From the NCBI RefSeq assembly GCF_004570385.1, contig NZ_SPQL01000003.1:62001-126000 (forward strand): a stretch of DNA of 64,000 nt. Direction: 5' to 3'. Position numbers and translations under genes: made by a program. Below are positions 37,792 to 46,065 of this stretch, piece after piece. Under the pieces are notes generated by a model. The model saw only the letters and a list, made by a program, of their open reading frames with translations, was not told the origin of the DNA and ran no database searches. This stretch comes from Blastococcus sp. CT_GayMR19 (GTDB lineage: Bacteria; Actinomycetota; Actinomycetes; Mycobacteriales; Geodermatophilaceae). Position 1 is the stretch's first letter. The number at the start of each line of letters is the position of its first letter.

Positions 37792-39258
37792 CGGAGCGCG
37801 ACCCTGGCCGAGCTCGTCGCCGCCCTCGCAGCGGCGGACCCGGACGCGCCCGCGATCACCTGCGCCGGTTCCACCGTGACGCGGCGGCAGCTCGAGGAAC
37901 GCACCAACCGGCTCGCCCGGGCCTACCAGCAGCTCGGCGTGACGCGTGATTCGTTCGTGACGATCGGCCTGCCGAACACCGTGGAGTTCCTCGAGGCGGC
38001 CATCGCCGCGTGGAAGTGCGGAGCCACGCCCCAGCCGGTGTCCTTCCGGCTGCCCGCCCGCGAGCGGCAGGCGATCATCGAACTGGCCCGGCCGAGCCTC
38101 GTCGTGGGTGTCGAGCCCGGGGAGGCCGCCGGCCACACCGCGATCCCCGCGGGCTTCGAGCCGGAGGCGGGGCTGTCGGACGCCCCGCTGGGCGAGGACG
38201 CTGCCGCCTCGTGGAAGGCGCCGACGTCCGGCGGCAGCACCGGCCGGCCGAAACTCATCGTCTCCACCCAGCCCGCCCTGGTCGAGTCGGTCGAGCCGTT
38301 CGCCCGCCTGCTCGGGATGACCGACGGCGACACCGTCCTGATCACCGGCCCGCTGTCGCACAACGCACCCTTCCTGCTGTCGACCTGTGCCCTGGTGCTC
38401 GGCGGCCACGTCGTGCTGATGCCTCGCTTCGAGGCGGAGTCCGCGTTGCAGTTGGTGCAGGAGCACGCCGTCGACTGGATGTACGCGGTGCCGACGATGA
38501 TGGGGCGCATCTGGCGGCTGCCCGAGGAGCAGCGCCTGGGCTACGACGTGTCGTCGCTGCGGGTCGTCCTGCACATGGCGGCGCCGTGTCCCCCTTGGCT
38601 GAAGCGGGCCTGGATCGACTGGCTCGGCCCGGAGCGGGTGTGGGAGCTGTACGGCGCGACCGAGGTGCAGGCCGTCACCCTCCTCACCGGCTCCGAGTGG
38701 CTGTCCCATCCCGGCACCGTGGGTCGCCCCGTCGTGGGGGAGATGCAGGTGCTCGACCCCGCCGGTGCACCGCTTCCGGCCGGGGAGATCGGTGAGATCT
38801 GGATGCGTCGCGGCCCGGGCGTGCCCAGCCCGTACCGCTACCTCGGGGCCGACGCGCGGACGATGGACGACGGCTGGGAGTCCGTCGGCGACATGGGCTC
38901 CATCGACGAGGAGGGCTACGTGTACCTCGCCGACCGCAAGAGCGACATGCTGATCGTGGGCGGGGCCAACGTCTACCCGGCGGAGGTGGAGGCTGCGCTG
39001 AGCGAGCACCCGTCGGTCCGGTCCGCGGTGGTCATCGCACTGCCGCACGACGACCTCGGCCAGGTGCCCCACGCCCTGCTCGAGCTCGACGGCGAGGTGA
39101 CCGACGAGGAGCTCCGCGCCCATCTCACCGAGCGACTCGCGTCGTACAAGATCCCCCGCTCGTTCGAACGGGTTCGCGAGCCGCTGCGCGACGACGCCGG
39201 CAAGGTGCGGCGCTCTGCCCTGGCCGCGGCGCGGGCGGAGCCGACGGGGAGGGCGTGA
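37771..39258 (+). CDS. Acyl-CoA synthetase (AMP-binding, bile-acid/fatty-acid type)
   Basis: A 495-residue ANL-superfamily ligase that makes acyl-AMP then acyl-CoA. The phosphate-binding loop is APTSGGSTGRPKLI; later motifs are LYGATEVQAVT, the hinge DRKSDMLIVGGANVYPAEVE, and a closing DDAGKVRR with the conserved lysine. The window between the motifs (GPLSHNAPFLLS) resembles bile-acid and steroid-side-chain CoA ligases. Its start is duplicated in a tandem repeat. It converges on a MaoC gene, giving a ligase/hydratase pair. Confidence 0.88.
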   Translation: MTGDRMTRSATLAELVAALAAADPDAPAITCAGSTVTRRQLEERTNRLARAYQQLGVTRDSFVTIGLPNTVEFLEAAIAAWKCGATPQPVSFRLPARERQAIIELARPSLVVGVEPGEAAGHTAIPAGFEPEAGLSDAPLGEDAAASWKAPTSGGSTGRPKLIVSTQPALVESVEPFARLLGMTDGDTVLITGPLSHNAPFLLSTCALVLGGHVVLMPRFEAESALQLVQEHAVDWMYAVPTMMGRIWRLPEEQRLGYDVSSLRVVLHMAAPCPPWLKRAWIDWLGPERVWELYGATEVQAVTLLTGSEWLSHPGTVGRPVVGEMQVLDPAGAPLPAGEIGEIWMRRGPGVPSPYRYLGADARTMDDGWESVGDMGSIDEEGYVYLADRKSDMLIVGGANVYPAEVEAALSEHPSVRSAVVIALPHDDLGQVPHALLELDGEVTDEELRAHLTERLASYKIPRSFERVREPLRDDAGKVRRSALAAARAEPTGRA

Positions 39259-39269
39259 GCGGGTCCCGG

Positions 39270-40136
39270 TCAGGGAGTGCGGAGGCGGAACGTGCCCCGG
39301 TCGAGGACGACGCGGTCGCCGACGGAGGCGCGGAACATGGCGCCGTCCGTCGTCCGCCAGATGTCGACGTCCAGGGTGTCCCCGGGAAACACCGGATGCG
39401 TGAAGCGCGCGGACATGCCGCCGAAGCGGTCGGGGTCCCCGCCGCACACCTCGTGCAGGAGAGCCCGTCCGGTGAAACCGTAGGTGCAGAGGCCGTGCAG
39501 GATCGGGCGCTCCAACCCCGCCGACCGGGCGAACCAGGGATCGGAGTGCAGCGGGTTCCGGTCACCGCTCAGCCGGTAGAGCAGTGCCTGGTCCCGCCGG
39601 GTCGGGTAGCTGAGGCTGACGTCCGCCGATCGCTCCGGCAGTGTCCACGGGGCGGCGGCAGCCGGCTCCCCGCCGAAGCCACCCGCGTCCCGGACCACCA
39701 TCGAGCTCACGGTCTCGGCCAGGAGGCCGCCCGTCGCCGCATCCCTGAGCTCGGCGACGTTCTCGACGACCGCGTGCCGGCCCGTGTCGTGGACGGCCGA
39801 GATCCGGCCGCTGAACGTGGCGGTGGCGGCCACGGGCAGGGCCCCGTGCAGCGTCACCGTCTGCTCGCCGTGGAGGATCTGGGCGAGGGGGATCTCCGGC
39901 GCCCCCAGCACCGGGCTCACCGGGTCGCCCTCCGCGCCATGCGCCCCGAGGACGACGGCGAAGGTCGGCAGGACCCGCTGGAGGGTGCCGTGGGAATTCT
40001 CCGTCGTGAACGCCAGCTCGTCGTGGGGGTCGGTGCCGCCGGCACCGACGCCCAGCGCGTAGAGGAGCGCGTGCGAGGACGACCAGGAGATCGGCCCGCT
40101 GTAGTGCCGTCCGACAATGCCGAGATCGATGGGCAC
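39270..40136 (-). CDS. MaoC-family enoyl-CoA hydratase (double hot-dog)
   Basis: A 288-residue protein with two hot-dog halves. The C-terminal half carries the hydratase signature RLSGDRNPLHSDPWFARSAG followed by ILHGLCTYGFTGRALL, with catalytic Asp and His. It resembles peroxisomal 2-enoyl-CoA hydratase 2, which makes (3R)-hydroxyacyl-CoA in steroid side-chain or fatty-acid oxidation. The GTG at 40136 has GGAGG at good spacing. It ends 11 bases from the convergent acyl-CoA synthetase gene and probably shares its substrate class. Confidence 0.9.
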   Translation of the reverse strand: MPIDLGIVGRHYSGPISWSSSHALLYALGVGAGGTDPHDELAFTTENSHGTLQRVLPTFAVVLGAHGAEGDPVSPVLGAPEIPLAQILHGEQTVTLHGALPVAATATFSGRISAVHDTGRHAVVENVAELRDAATGGLLAETVSSMVVRDAGGFGGEPAAAAPWTLPERSADVSLSYPTRRDQALLYRLSGDRNPLHSDPWFARSAGLERPILHGLCTYGFTGRALLHEVCGGDPDRFGGMSARFTHPVFPGDTLDVDIWRTTDGAMFRASVGDRVVLDRGTFRLRTP

Positions 40137-40395
40137 GGATCCTCCGTCAGGGATGCGGCGACGAGCCCACTGCACCACACCGGTCCTGGCCGCCGGTACA
40201 CCGGCACATCGGTACGGATGCCCGCGACGGACACCGCCCGTCGGGGCGACCGGAACGAGGTCGTCGCGCGATCACGGGGGCGAGAGGTGGCAGTCGCCCG
40301 CGACGCTGCCATCATCGAGACGTAGGGGGCCGGCCGCTCTCGACCGACCCGTCCCACCTCAGCGGCACTCTCCGGCGACTCGACCTGGAGGACGG

Positions 40396-40575
40396 ATGGC
40401 CGACTACACCGCGACCGCGATCTGCGAGGGCGACTACTGGGTGATCGACGTCACGGGCGTCGGCACGACCCAGGCCGCCACCGTCGACGACATCGAGCAG
40501 ATGGCCGTCGATCTCGTCACCGCGATGACCCACACCGCCCCGCAGGACGTGCACCTCCAAGTGCGCATCCTCTGA
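40396..40575 (+). CDS. Small HicB-like protein, 59 aa
   Basis: A 59-residue protein opening MADYTATAICEGDYWVIDV and continuing TQAATVDDIEQMAVDLV. The beta-strand/helix pattern matches the N-terminal partial-RNase-H fold of HicB antitoxins, but no DNA-binding tail and no HicA toxin gene are present. GGAGG lies six bases before the ATG. Solo HicB-like proteins are common in actinobacteria; the role is unknown. Confidence 0.65.
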   Translation: MADYTATAICEGDYWVIDVTGVGTTQAATVDDIEQMAVDLVTAMTHTAPQDVHLQVRIL

Positions 40576-40680
40576 ACCTGAAACCTGAACCGACGCGCTC
40601 GCCCCCGCAGGCGTGAGGCCAACTCGTGGACGTCGCCCTTCGGGCGGAGCCACCACACCGGACAGGTCCTCGGGGGGAGG

Positions 40681-41499
40681 CTAGAAGCGGTAGTGCAGCA
40701 CGATCGTCCCCTTCCGGGACCAGGCCGTGCTGTGCGACGACAGCCGGTAGTAGAGGCGTAACGCCGGCGGGAACTGGGCGACCTCGGGTTCCCGGCTGAG
40801 CAGGATCTCGCGAACCAGGTGCAAGCGGGGGTCCCAGCGTTCGGGCTCGTGGGGGTCGTCGAAGCCGGGGAACTTGAGCAGCTCCGAGACGGCCTTCGTG
40901 CCGCGGACGTGCTTGGTCGCCCAGATCGCGAACCGTGAATAGCTGTTGAAGGCGATCTCCCCGGAGGGGAAGTGGCTGATCAGACGGTCGAGCAGCGAGG
41001 ACATCTCCTGCTGGGTGAAGAACCCCATCAGGCCGTCGGCGACGACCACGGCGGGCCGGCCGGTCGGGACGGCGTCCAGCCAGTCCCGGTCCCGCAGGTC
41101 CGCGCCGATGGCGTGCGGATTCGCGTGCCCCGGGATCACGCGCTCCCGGGCGGCCACCGCGGGGAAGTCGACGTCGTACCAGTCGACGGTGGACGGCAGG
41201 GCGATCCGCGCCGACCGCGTGTCCAGCCCGGCGCCCAGGTCGAGCCCGACGGCGTCCGGGTGGCGGGCCACGAAGTCCGCCGCCACCTCGTCGATGCGCT
41301 TGGCCCGCAATGCGCAGGTGTTGATCAGGTTGGCGTCGATGTGCAGTTGACCGATGTCGTAGTCGAGTTCGCGGACGATCTCGTCGGCCAGGGCGTCCCC
41401 GAGAATGGGACGCGGCGATCGGCTGTCGAGTGCCCGGCAGCAGAGCGTCAGGTACAGGCTGTCTTCCAGCGGCGTGAAGGCCGGCAGCGTGGTGCTCAT
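40681..41499 (-). CDS. PPM1/LCM-type SAM methyltransferase
   Basis: A 272-residue protein of the leucine-carboxyl-methyltransferase-like family found in polyketide and other secondary-metabolite settings. Motifs: VGLDLGAGLDTRSARI (SAM loop), VDWYDVDFPAV (ribose-binding acid), VVADGLMGFFTQQE. It probably O-methylates a small molecule; the substrate is unknown. ATG at 41499 with GAGGGG upstream. Divergent from a CPBP protease gene across 251 bases. Confidence 0.88.
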   Translation of the reverse strand: MSTTLPAFTPLEDSLYLTLCCRALDSRSPRPILGDALADEIVRELDYDIGQLHIDANLINTCALRAKRIDEVAADFVARHPDAVGLDLGAGLDTRSARIALPSTVDWYDVDFPAVAARERVIPGHANPHAIGADLRDRDWLDAVPTGRPAVVVADGLMGFFTQQEMSSLLDRLISHFPSGEIAFNSYSRFAIWATKHVRGTKAVSELLKFPGFDDPHEPERWDPRLHLVREILLSREPEVAQFPPALRLYYRLSSHSTAWSRKGTIVLHYRF

Positions 41500-41750
41500 C
41501 GGATCGGCCCCTCGGGTGTTGTGCCGGTTCCGGCGAGGGTCACCCAGAGGCCGGTCCAGCGGCTGTGCAACGGCGCCCGGACGGCTCTCGCCTGCGGCCG
41601 ATGGCCCCGATCCGTCGAAGGAGCCTCTGGGACGCCGGCGGTCCATGGCCGGGGTCCACGTGCGTCGGCCGCCCCACGAGTGTGCTCCGTCCGCACTGGC
41701 CCGCCAAGCCCTCGGGAAGCGACCTCTCTCGCAGCTGGTTCGCGGCCACC

Positions 41751-42575
41751 ATGAGAGCCGAGGTCACGGGCGCGCGGTCCTGGGTCCGCTTCCTTGTCGG
41801 GTTCGCCGTCCTGTGGTGCGTCCTGGCCGGGGTCGCCGAACTGGACGCCACCGGCCGGCTCGGGCTGCTCATCCTGGGCGCGGTCCTCGCGGCCGCGCTG
41901 GCGGTCGAGCGGGTGCTCGACGGCACGCCTCCCCGGACGGCGGTGCACCGGCTCGGGCTCGGCCGTCCGGGCGGGCGGGCGCTGCTCCTGGCCGTCGTGC
42001 TGTCGGGTCTGGTGCTTCTCGTCCACCCGCTCACGGCGGCGACGACCGGGGCGGACGTCGCGCTCCGATCGGGCTGGCCGTGGCTGCTCGTCGGCATCTT
42101 CGCCTTCCACGGCGTGGCCGAGGAGCTCGTGTGGCGCGGCTACGCCTTCCGGCGGCTGCGGAGCGGGCGGTCCTTCGGCCGCGCGGTCGCCTGGAGCATG
42201 CCCCTGCTCGCGGCCACCCACGTCCCGGTCCTCCTGAGCTCCGGTCCAGCGGTCGGGAGCGCCGCGATGCTCGTCGCCGCGGTCACCACCGTGCCCCTCG
42301 CGTACCTCTTCGAGACCGGCCGGAACACCGTCTGGGCGCCGGCGCTGGTGCACACCGCCATCGACAGCTTCAAGCTCGTGGACGTCGAGTCGGCGGCTCA
42401 GCCGATGTACTCACTGACGCTGGCTGCGGTCGCCCTCGTCGTCCCGCTGCTCGCGCTGGCCGTGCCACGGCGCCTCCTGGCGCCGGCCGATGCACGAGCG
42501 ACTGCGGCCGGCCCCGGCATCCGCCGAGCCGTCGCCCCCGGGGGCCAGGATCGGGCGGGGCCCCCGGAGCCCTGA
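41751..42575 (+). CDS. CPBP-family intramembrane metalloprotease
   Basis: A 274-residue protein with about six to eight membrane segments. The Abi/CPBP glutamates are in VAEELVWRGYAFRRL, the first conserved histidine in ATHVPVLLS and the second in LVHTAIDSFK. Eukaryotic relatives trim CaaX proteins; bacterial ones act in signalling, bacteriocin immunity or surface-protein handling. The C-terminus is a proline-rich soluble tail. ATG at 41751 has only a weak ribosome site. Confidence 0.85.
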   Translation: MRAEVTGARSWVRFLVGFAVLWCVLAGVAELDATGRLGLLILGAVLAAALAVERVLDGTPPRTAVHRLGLGRPGGRALLLAVVLSGLVLLVHPLTAATTGADVALRSGWPWLLVGIFAFHGVAEELVWRGYAFRRLRSGRSFGRAVAWSMPLLAATHVPVLLSSGPAVGSAAMLVAAVTTVPLAYLFETGRNTVWAPALVHTAIDSFKLVDVESAAQPMYSLTLAAVALVVPLLALAVPRRLLAPADARATAAGPGIRRAVAPGGQDRAGPPEP

Positions 42576-42717
42576 ACGGCTCACTGCGTCGACGGACCGG
42601 CGCGCTACCGCGACCCGGCACCTCGTCGTCGTGGACGGGGTCGGGCGTGGGCCTCGGCGTCCTCCGGGCCGTGCTGACCGGCTACCCGCTGCCTGCGGCC
42701 GTCGTCCTCCGCCCACC

Positions 42718-43575
42718 TCAGCCGTAGTCGTAGAAGCCGCGCCCGGTCTTCCGGCCCAGCTCACCCGCCGCAACCTTGTCGCGCAGCAGCTGCGGGGGCG
42801 CGAAGCGGTCCCCGAGGGTGCGGTGCAGGTACTCGGCGATGGACAGCCGCACGTCGAGGCCGACCAGATCGGTCGAGCGCAGCGGACCCATCGGGTGCCG
42901 GTAGCCGAGTTCCATCGCGGTGTCGATGGCCTCCGCGTCGGCGACGCCGTCCTCCAGCATCCGGATGGCCTCCAGGCCCAGCAGAACCCCGAGGCGGGAC
43001 GAGGCGAACCCGGGCGAGTCCCGAACGACGATGCCGGTCTTCCCGAGACGGCGGACCCAGGCACCGGCAGCCTCGACGACGTCCGGGGCGGTGTCGCCGC
43101 CGACGACGATCTCGACCAGCCGGGACGCCGGGACCGGATTGAAGAAGTGCATCCCGAGGAATCGGTCGGGGCGGTCCAGCGTCGCAGCCAGCTCGCTGAC
43201 CGACAGGGAGGACGTGTTCGTCGCCAGCACCGCCGTCCGGTGCACGGCGTGCTCGGCCTCACGGAGCAGCCGGGCCTTCAGGGCGGCGTCCTCGGGCACG
43301 GCCTCGGCGACCAGCACGGCGTCGGCAGGGATCTCCGCCGGGCCGGCTCGGACGCTCAACCGGGCGAGAACCTCCGCGACCGCCTCCGTCAGCTTGCCCC
43401 GCGCAGCAGCCCCCTCGACCGAGGCCGTGATCCGCTCCCGGGTCGTGTCGGGCGCGAGTGCCTCCACGACGGTGACCGCGCACCCGGTGGTGAGGAAGGC
43501 ATGGGCGATCCCCGAGCCCATCTGCCCGCCACCGAGAACGGCGACGGTCGCTCCGGTGTCCTCCGACGCGGACAT
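42718..43575 (-). CDS. 3-hydroxyacyl-CoA dehydrogenase
   Basis: A 285-residue NAD-dependent enzyme that oxidises (3S)-hydroxyacyl-CoA to 3-oxoacyl-CoA. N-terminal Rossmann motif VLGGGQMGSGIAHAFL; active-site region GMHFFNPVPASRLVEIV with the conserved histidine; NTSSLSVSELA binding loop; C-terminal GRKTGRGFYDYG. Length fits PaaH/Hbd types. In this catabolic region it may serve the lower beta-oxidation part of the Box or aminobenzoyl-CoA routes. It lies 8 bases after the LLM gene, in the same operon; GAGGAG precedes the ATG. Confidence 0.92.
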   Translation of the reverse strand: MSASEDTGATVAVLGGGQMGSGIAHAFLTTGCAVTVVEALAPDTTRERITASVEGAAARGKLTEAVAEVLARLSVRAGPAEIPADAVLVAEAVPEDAALKARLLREAEHAVHRTAVLATNTSSLSVSELAATLDRPDRFLGMHFFNPVPASRLVEIVVGGDTAPDVVEAAGAWVRRLGKTGIVVRDSPGFASSRLGVLLGLEAIRMLEDGVADAEAIDTAMELGYRHPMGPLRSTDLVGLDVRLSIAEYLHRTLGDRFAPPQLLRDKVAAGELGRKTGRGFYDYG

Positions 43576-43583
43576 GGATCTCC

Positions 43584-44507
43584 TCAGGGCAGCTGCTGGA
43601 TCCGCGGCAGCACGGACCGGGTGAACAGGTCGACGATCTCGGCACGGCGGCTGCCCTCGCCGACCGGCGAGAAGATCAATGTCTCGGCGCCGGCGTCGGC
43701 GTACTCCCGCGCCCGGGCGGCGACCCGGTCGGGGTCGCCGTGCAGCAGGTACCGGTCGGCGACCCGGTCGAAGTCCTGCTGGTACACCGCGCCGACCGCC
43801 TCGACGACCTCCTGGCGCGACCGGGCCGCGTCCGGGTCGGTGCCGCCCCAGCAGAAGATGGCCCCACGAACCTCTGCCGGGTCCCGCCCGGCCTGCTCGG
43901 CGGCCGCCCGCACCTCCGCCAGGCTCGAGGCCACCTGCTCGGGTGAGTACATGTAGGGCATCCAGACGTCGGCGAACCTGCCGGCCCGGCGGATCGCGGC
44001 CGGTCGCCGCCCACCGAGCCAGATCGGTGGGCCGCCCGGCTGCACGGGGCCGGGCGTCAGGCGCAGGTCGGGCACGCGGGTGAACCGGCCGTCGAAGTCC
44101 ACCGTCCCGCCGTTCCACAGCGCGGCGAGCAGCTCCAGCGCCTCGTCGGTGCGCGCCCCCCGCTCCGTCACGTCCACGCCGGCTGCGACGAACTCGGGCG
44201 GGTACTCACCCCCCACGCCGACCCCCATGTCGAACCGGCCACCGGAGACCTGGTCCAGCGTCGTCGCCAGCTTCGCGGCGAGCGCGGCGGGATAGAGGGG
44301 GAGGACGGTCAGCGAGCTGAGCAGCCGGATGCGGCTGGTGGCGCCGGCGGCCGCGGCGAGCGCGACGAAGCCGTTGGGGTGGGGCCCGTGGAAGAAGAGG
44401 TGCTCGCCGACGCCCACCCCGTCGTAGCCGGCCTCCTCGGCATGGCGGGCCTCGGCGGCCACGGCGCTCTGGTCGAAGCTCAGGGTCAGGACCACACGCA
44501 CCGACAT
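43584..44507 (-). CDS. LLM-class (F420- or FMN-dependent) oxidoreductase
   Basis: A 307-residue luciferase-like TIM-barrel protein: GYDGVGVGEHLFFHGPHP near residue 30, RFDMGVGVGGEYPPEF in the middle, and PIWLGGRRPAAIRRAGR. Actinobacterial members often use F420. It may act on a ring- or acyl-derived intermediate, but cofactor and substrate are not shown by sequence. ATG at 44507 with AGGAGG. It is separated from the ferredoxin gene upstream by a terminator-like hairpin, so it and the dehydrogenase gene may form their own unit. Confidence 0.87.
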   Translation of the reverse strand: MSVRVVLTLSFDQSAVAAEARHAEEAGYDGVGVGEHLFFHGPHPNGFVALAAAAGATSRIRLLSSLTVLPLYPAALAAKLATTLDQVSGGRFDMGVGVGGEYPPEFVAAGVDVTERGARTDEALELLAALWNGGTVDFDGRFTRVPDLRLTPGPVQPGGPPIWLGGRRPAAIRRAGRFADVWMPYMYSPEQVASSLAEVRAAAEQAGRDPAEVRGAIFCWGGTDPDAARSRQEVVEAVGAVYQQDFDRVADRYLLHGDPDRVAARAREYADAGAETLIFSPVGEGSRRAEIVDLFTRSVLPRIQQLP

Positions 44508-44584
44508 CGCCTCCTGAAGCGGGTCACGGGCACGGACATCGAGGCCATCGGGGGCCTTCGGTAGCGGGGTCAGCCGACCTGGCT

Positions 44585-44610
44585 CGACCACCCGGGCGGT
44601 GGGGTGGTCG
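44585..44610 (-). terminator. Hairpin ending the box operon
   Basis: A perfect 9-base inverted repeat CGACCACCC / GGGTGGTCG with an 8-base loop, 31 bases after the ferredoxin stop. It separates the boxC-boxB-ligase-reductase-ferredoxin operon from the LLM/dehydrogenase pair. Confidence 0.55.
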
Positions 44611-44640
44611 TCGGGGCGATGCCGTCGAGGGCTCCGACGG

Positions 44641-44973
44641 TCACGTGTGCTCGGCGACCAGTTCGGTGTCCACGCCGATCTTGCCGACCTTCGTCGCCCC
44701 GCCCGGGCTGCCCAGCGGCGCATCGCGCCCGGGAAGGGGCTCGACGAAGAACCGCCGGTTGTCGGCGATGTGGGGCTCGTTCTCCTCGGACACGCGCCGG
44801 TCCTGCGAGATGGCCTCGACCGGGCACACCGGCTCGCACGCCCCGCAGTCGATGCACTCCTTGGGATTGATGTAGAGCTTCCGGTCGCCCTCGTAGATGC
44901 AGTCGACCGGGCACTCCTCGACGCAGGACATGTCGGTGGTGTCGATGCACTCGGAGCCGATGACGTAGGGCAC
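44641..44973 (-). CDS. 7Fe ferredoxin
   Basis: A 110-residue ferredoxin. Cysteines 9, 17 and 50 fit the [3Fe-4S] cluster and 21, 40, 43 and 46 the [4Fe-4S] cluster of mycobacterial FdxA-type proteins; Cys25 is the extra one. The N-terminal 60 residues hold the domain; a 50-residue tail is unusual for simple FdxA and may aid docking. It lies 24 bases after the reductase gene. In this operon it probably carries electrons from the reductase to BoxB; this is inference. Confidence 0.93.
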   Translation of the reverse strand: MPYVIGSECIDTTDMSCVEECPVDCIYEGDRKLYINPKECIDCGACEPVCPVEAISQDRRVSEENEPHIADNRRFFVEPLPGRDAPLGSPGGATKVGKIGVDTELVAEHT

Positions 44974-44997
44974 GGGCGCGTCTCCTGAGGTCGGGGC

Positions 44998-46065
44998 TCA
45001 GTGCGCGGCGGCCGCGCCGATGCCGGCGGGGTCGTCGCTGCTGTGCCCGGGGAACAGCGGCTGGTCGGGGTCGAGATAGGTGGCGGCGTTGTTCACCGCG
45101 GTGGCGGCCTCTCCGAAACCTACGGCGATCAACCGCACCTTGCCCGGGTACTCGGTGATGTCGCCGGCCGAGTAGACGCCGGGCACGGACGTGCGCATCG
45201 CGGTGTCGACCATGATCTTGCGATCCATGATCTCGATGCCCCACGTCTCCAGCGGGCCGATGTCGGCGGTGAAGCCGAGGGCGGCGATCACCGACTGCGC
45301 CTTGTACGGCGTCACGTCGCCGTCCTTGTGCTTGACGTGCACGGTGTGCAGTCGCTCGTCCCCCTCGAGGTGGCTGACCTGAGCGTCCGTGACGAGGACG
45401 GTGGAGCCCTTCTCCAGATCGGCGACGCTGGCGGCGTGGGCCCGGAAGTGCTTGCGCCGGTGCACGAGGGTGACCGAGGCGGCGAGCCCGTCGAGCGCCA
45501 GCGCCCAGTCGACGGCGCTGTCGCCGCCGCCGACGATGACGACGTCCTGCCCGGCGTGGGCGGCGAGCTCCTTGACCACGTACGTCAGCCCGCGGCCCTC
45601 CCACTCCGCGCCGCCCGGCAGCGGGCGCGGGGTGAACGTGCCGATCCCGCCGGTGATGACGACGGTGCCGGTGGAGATGCGCGTGCCCTTGTCGGTGGTG
45701 ACGACGAGCCGCTCGCCGGCGCGCGGGCGGTGCCCGGCCTCGTTGGTGAGGTGCTCGGCCCGCTCGCCGAGCACGTACACCGGGTCGAAGCGGGCCGCCT
45801 GCTCGACGAGGCCGGCGACGAGGTCGCGGCCCTTGATCCCCGGGAAGCCGGCGACGTCGTAGACCATCTTCTCCGGGTACAGCGCGGTCACCTGGCCGCC
45901 CGGTTCCGGCAGGCTGTCCACGATCGCCGTGCGCAGGCCGCGGAAGCCCGCGTAGTAGGCGGCGTACAGCCCGGCCGGGCCGGCGCCCACCACCAGGAGG
46001 TCGACGTCGACCCGGCGTCCGCCGTCGGCCGCGCTCCCGGGCAGCAGGATGTCCGTGGCGGTCAT
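44998..46065 (-). CDS. Thioredoxin-reductase-like ferredoxin-NADP+ reductase
   Basis: A 355-residue flavoprotein with an FAD motif (VVGAGPAGLYAAYYAGFRG) and an NADPH motif (VIVGGGDSAVDWAL). The CxxC disulfide of thioredoxin reductase is absent, and the length and C-terminal extension match the TrxR-like FNR of Bacillus and Chlorobium. It passes electrons from NADPH to ferredoxin. Its ATG overlaps the ligase stop (ATGA) and the ferredoxin gene follows, so the three are co-made. It probably supplies reducing power for benzoyl-CoA epoxidation. Confidence 0.92.
   Translation of the reverse strand: MTATDILLPGSAADGGRRVDVDLLVVGAGPAGLYAAYYAGFRGLRTAIVDSLPEPGGQVTALYPEKMVYDVAGFPGIKGRDLVAGLVEQAARFDPVYVLGERAEHLTNEAGHRPRAGERLVVTTDKGTRISTGTVVITGGIGTFTPRPLPGGAEWEGRGLTYVVKELAAHAGQDVVIVGGGDSAVDWALALDGLAASVTLVHRRKHFRAHAASVADLEKGSTVLVTDAQVSHLEGDERLHTVHVKHKDGDVTPYKAQSVIAALGFTADIGPLETWGIEIMDRKIMVDTAMRTSVPGVYSAGDITEYPGKVRLIAVGFGEAATAVNNAATYLDPDQPLFPGHSSDDPAGIGAAAAH

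Noticed and set aside
42576-42717. Possible protein-coding tail between the CPBP and dehydrogenase genes
   Set aside because: The short frame lacks a start or ribosome site and belongs to a frame that is non-coding over its earlier length.
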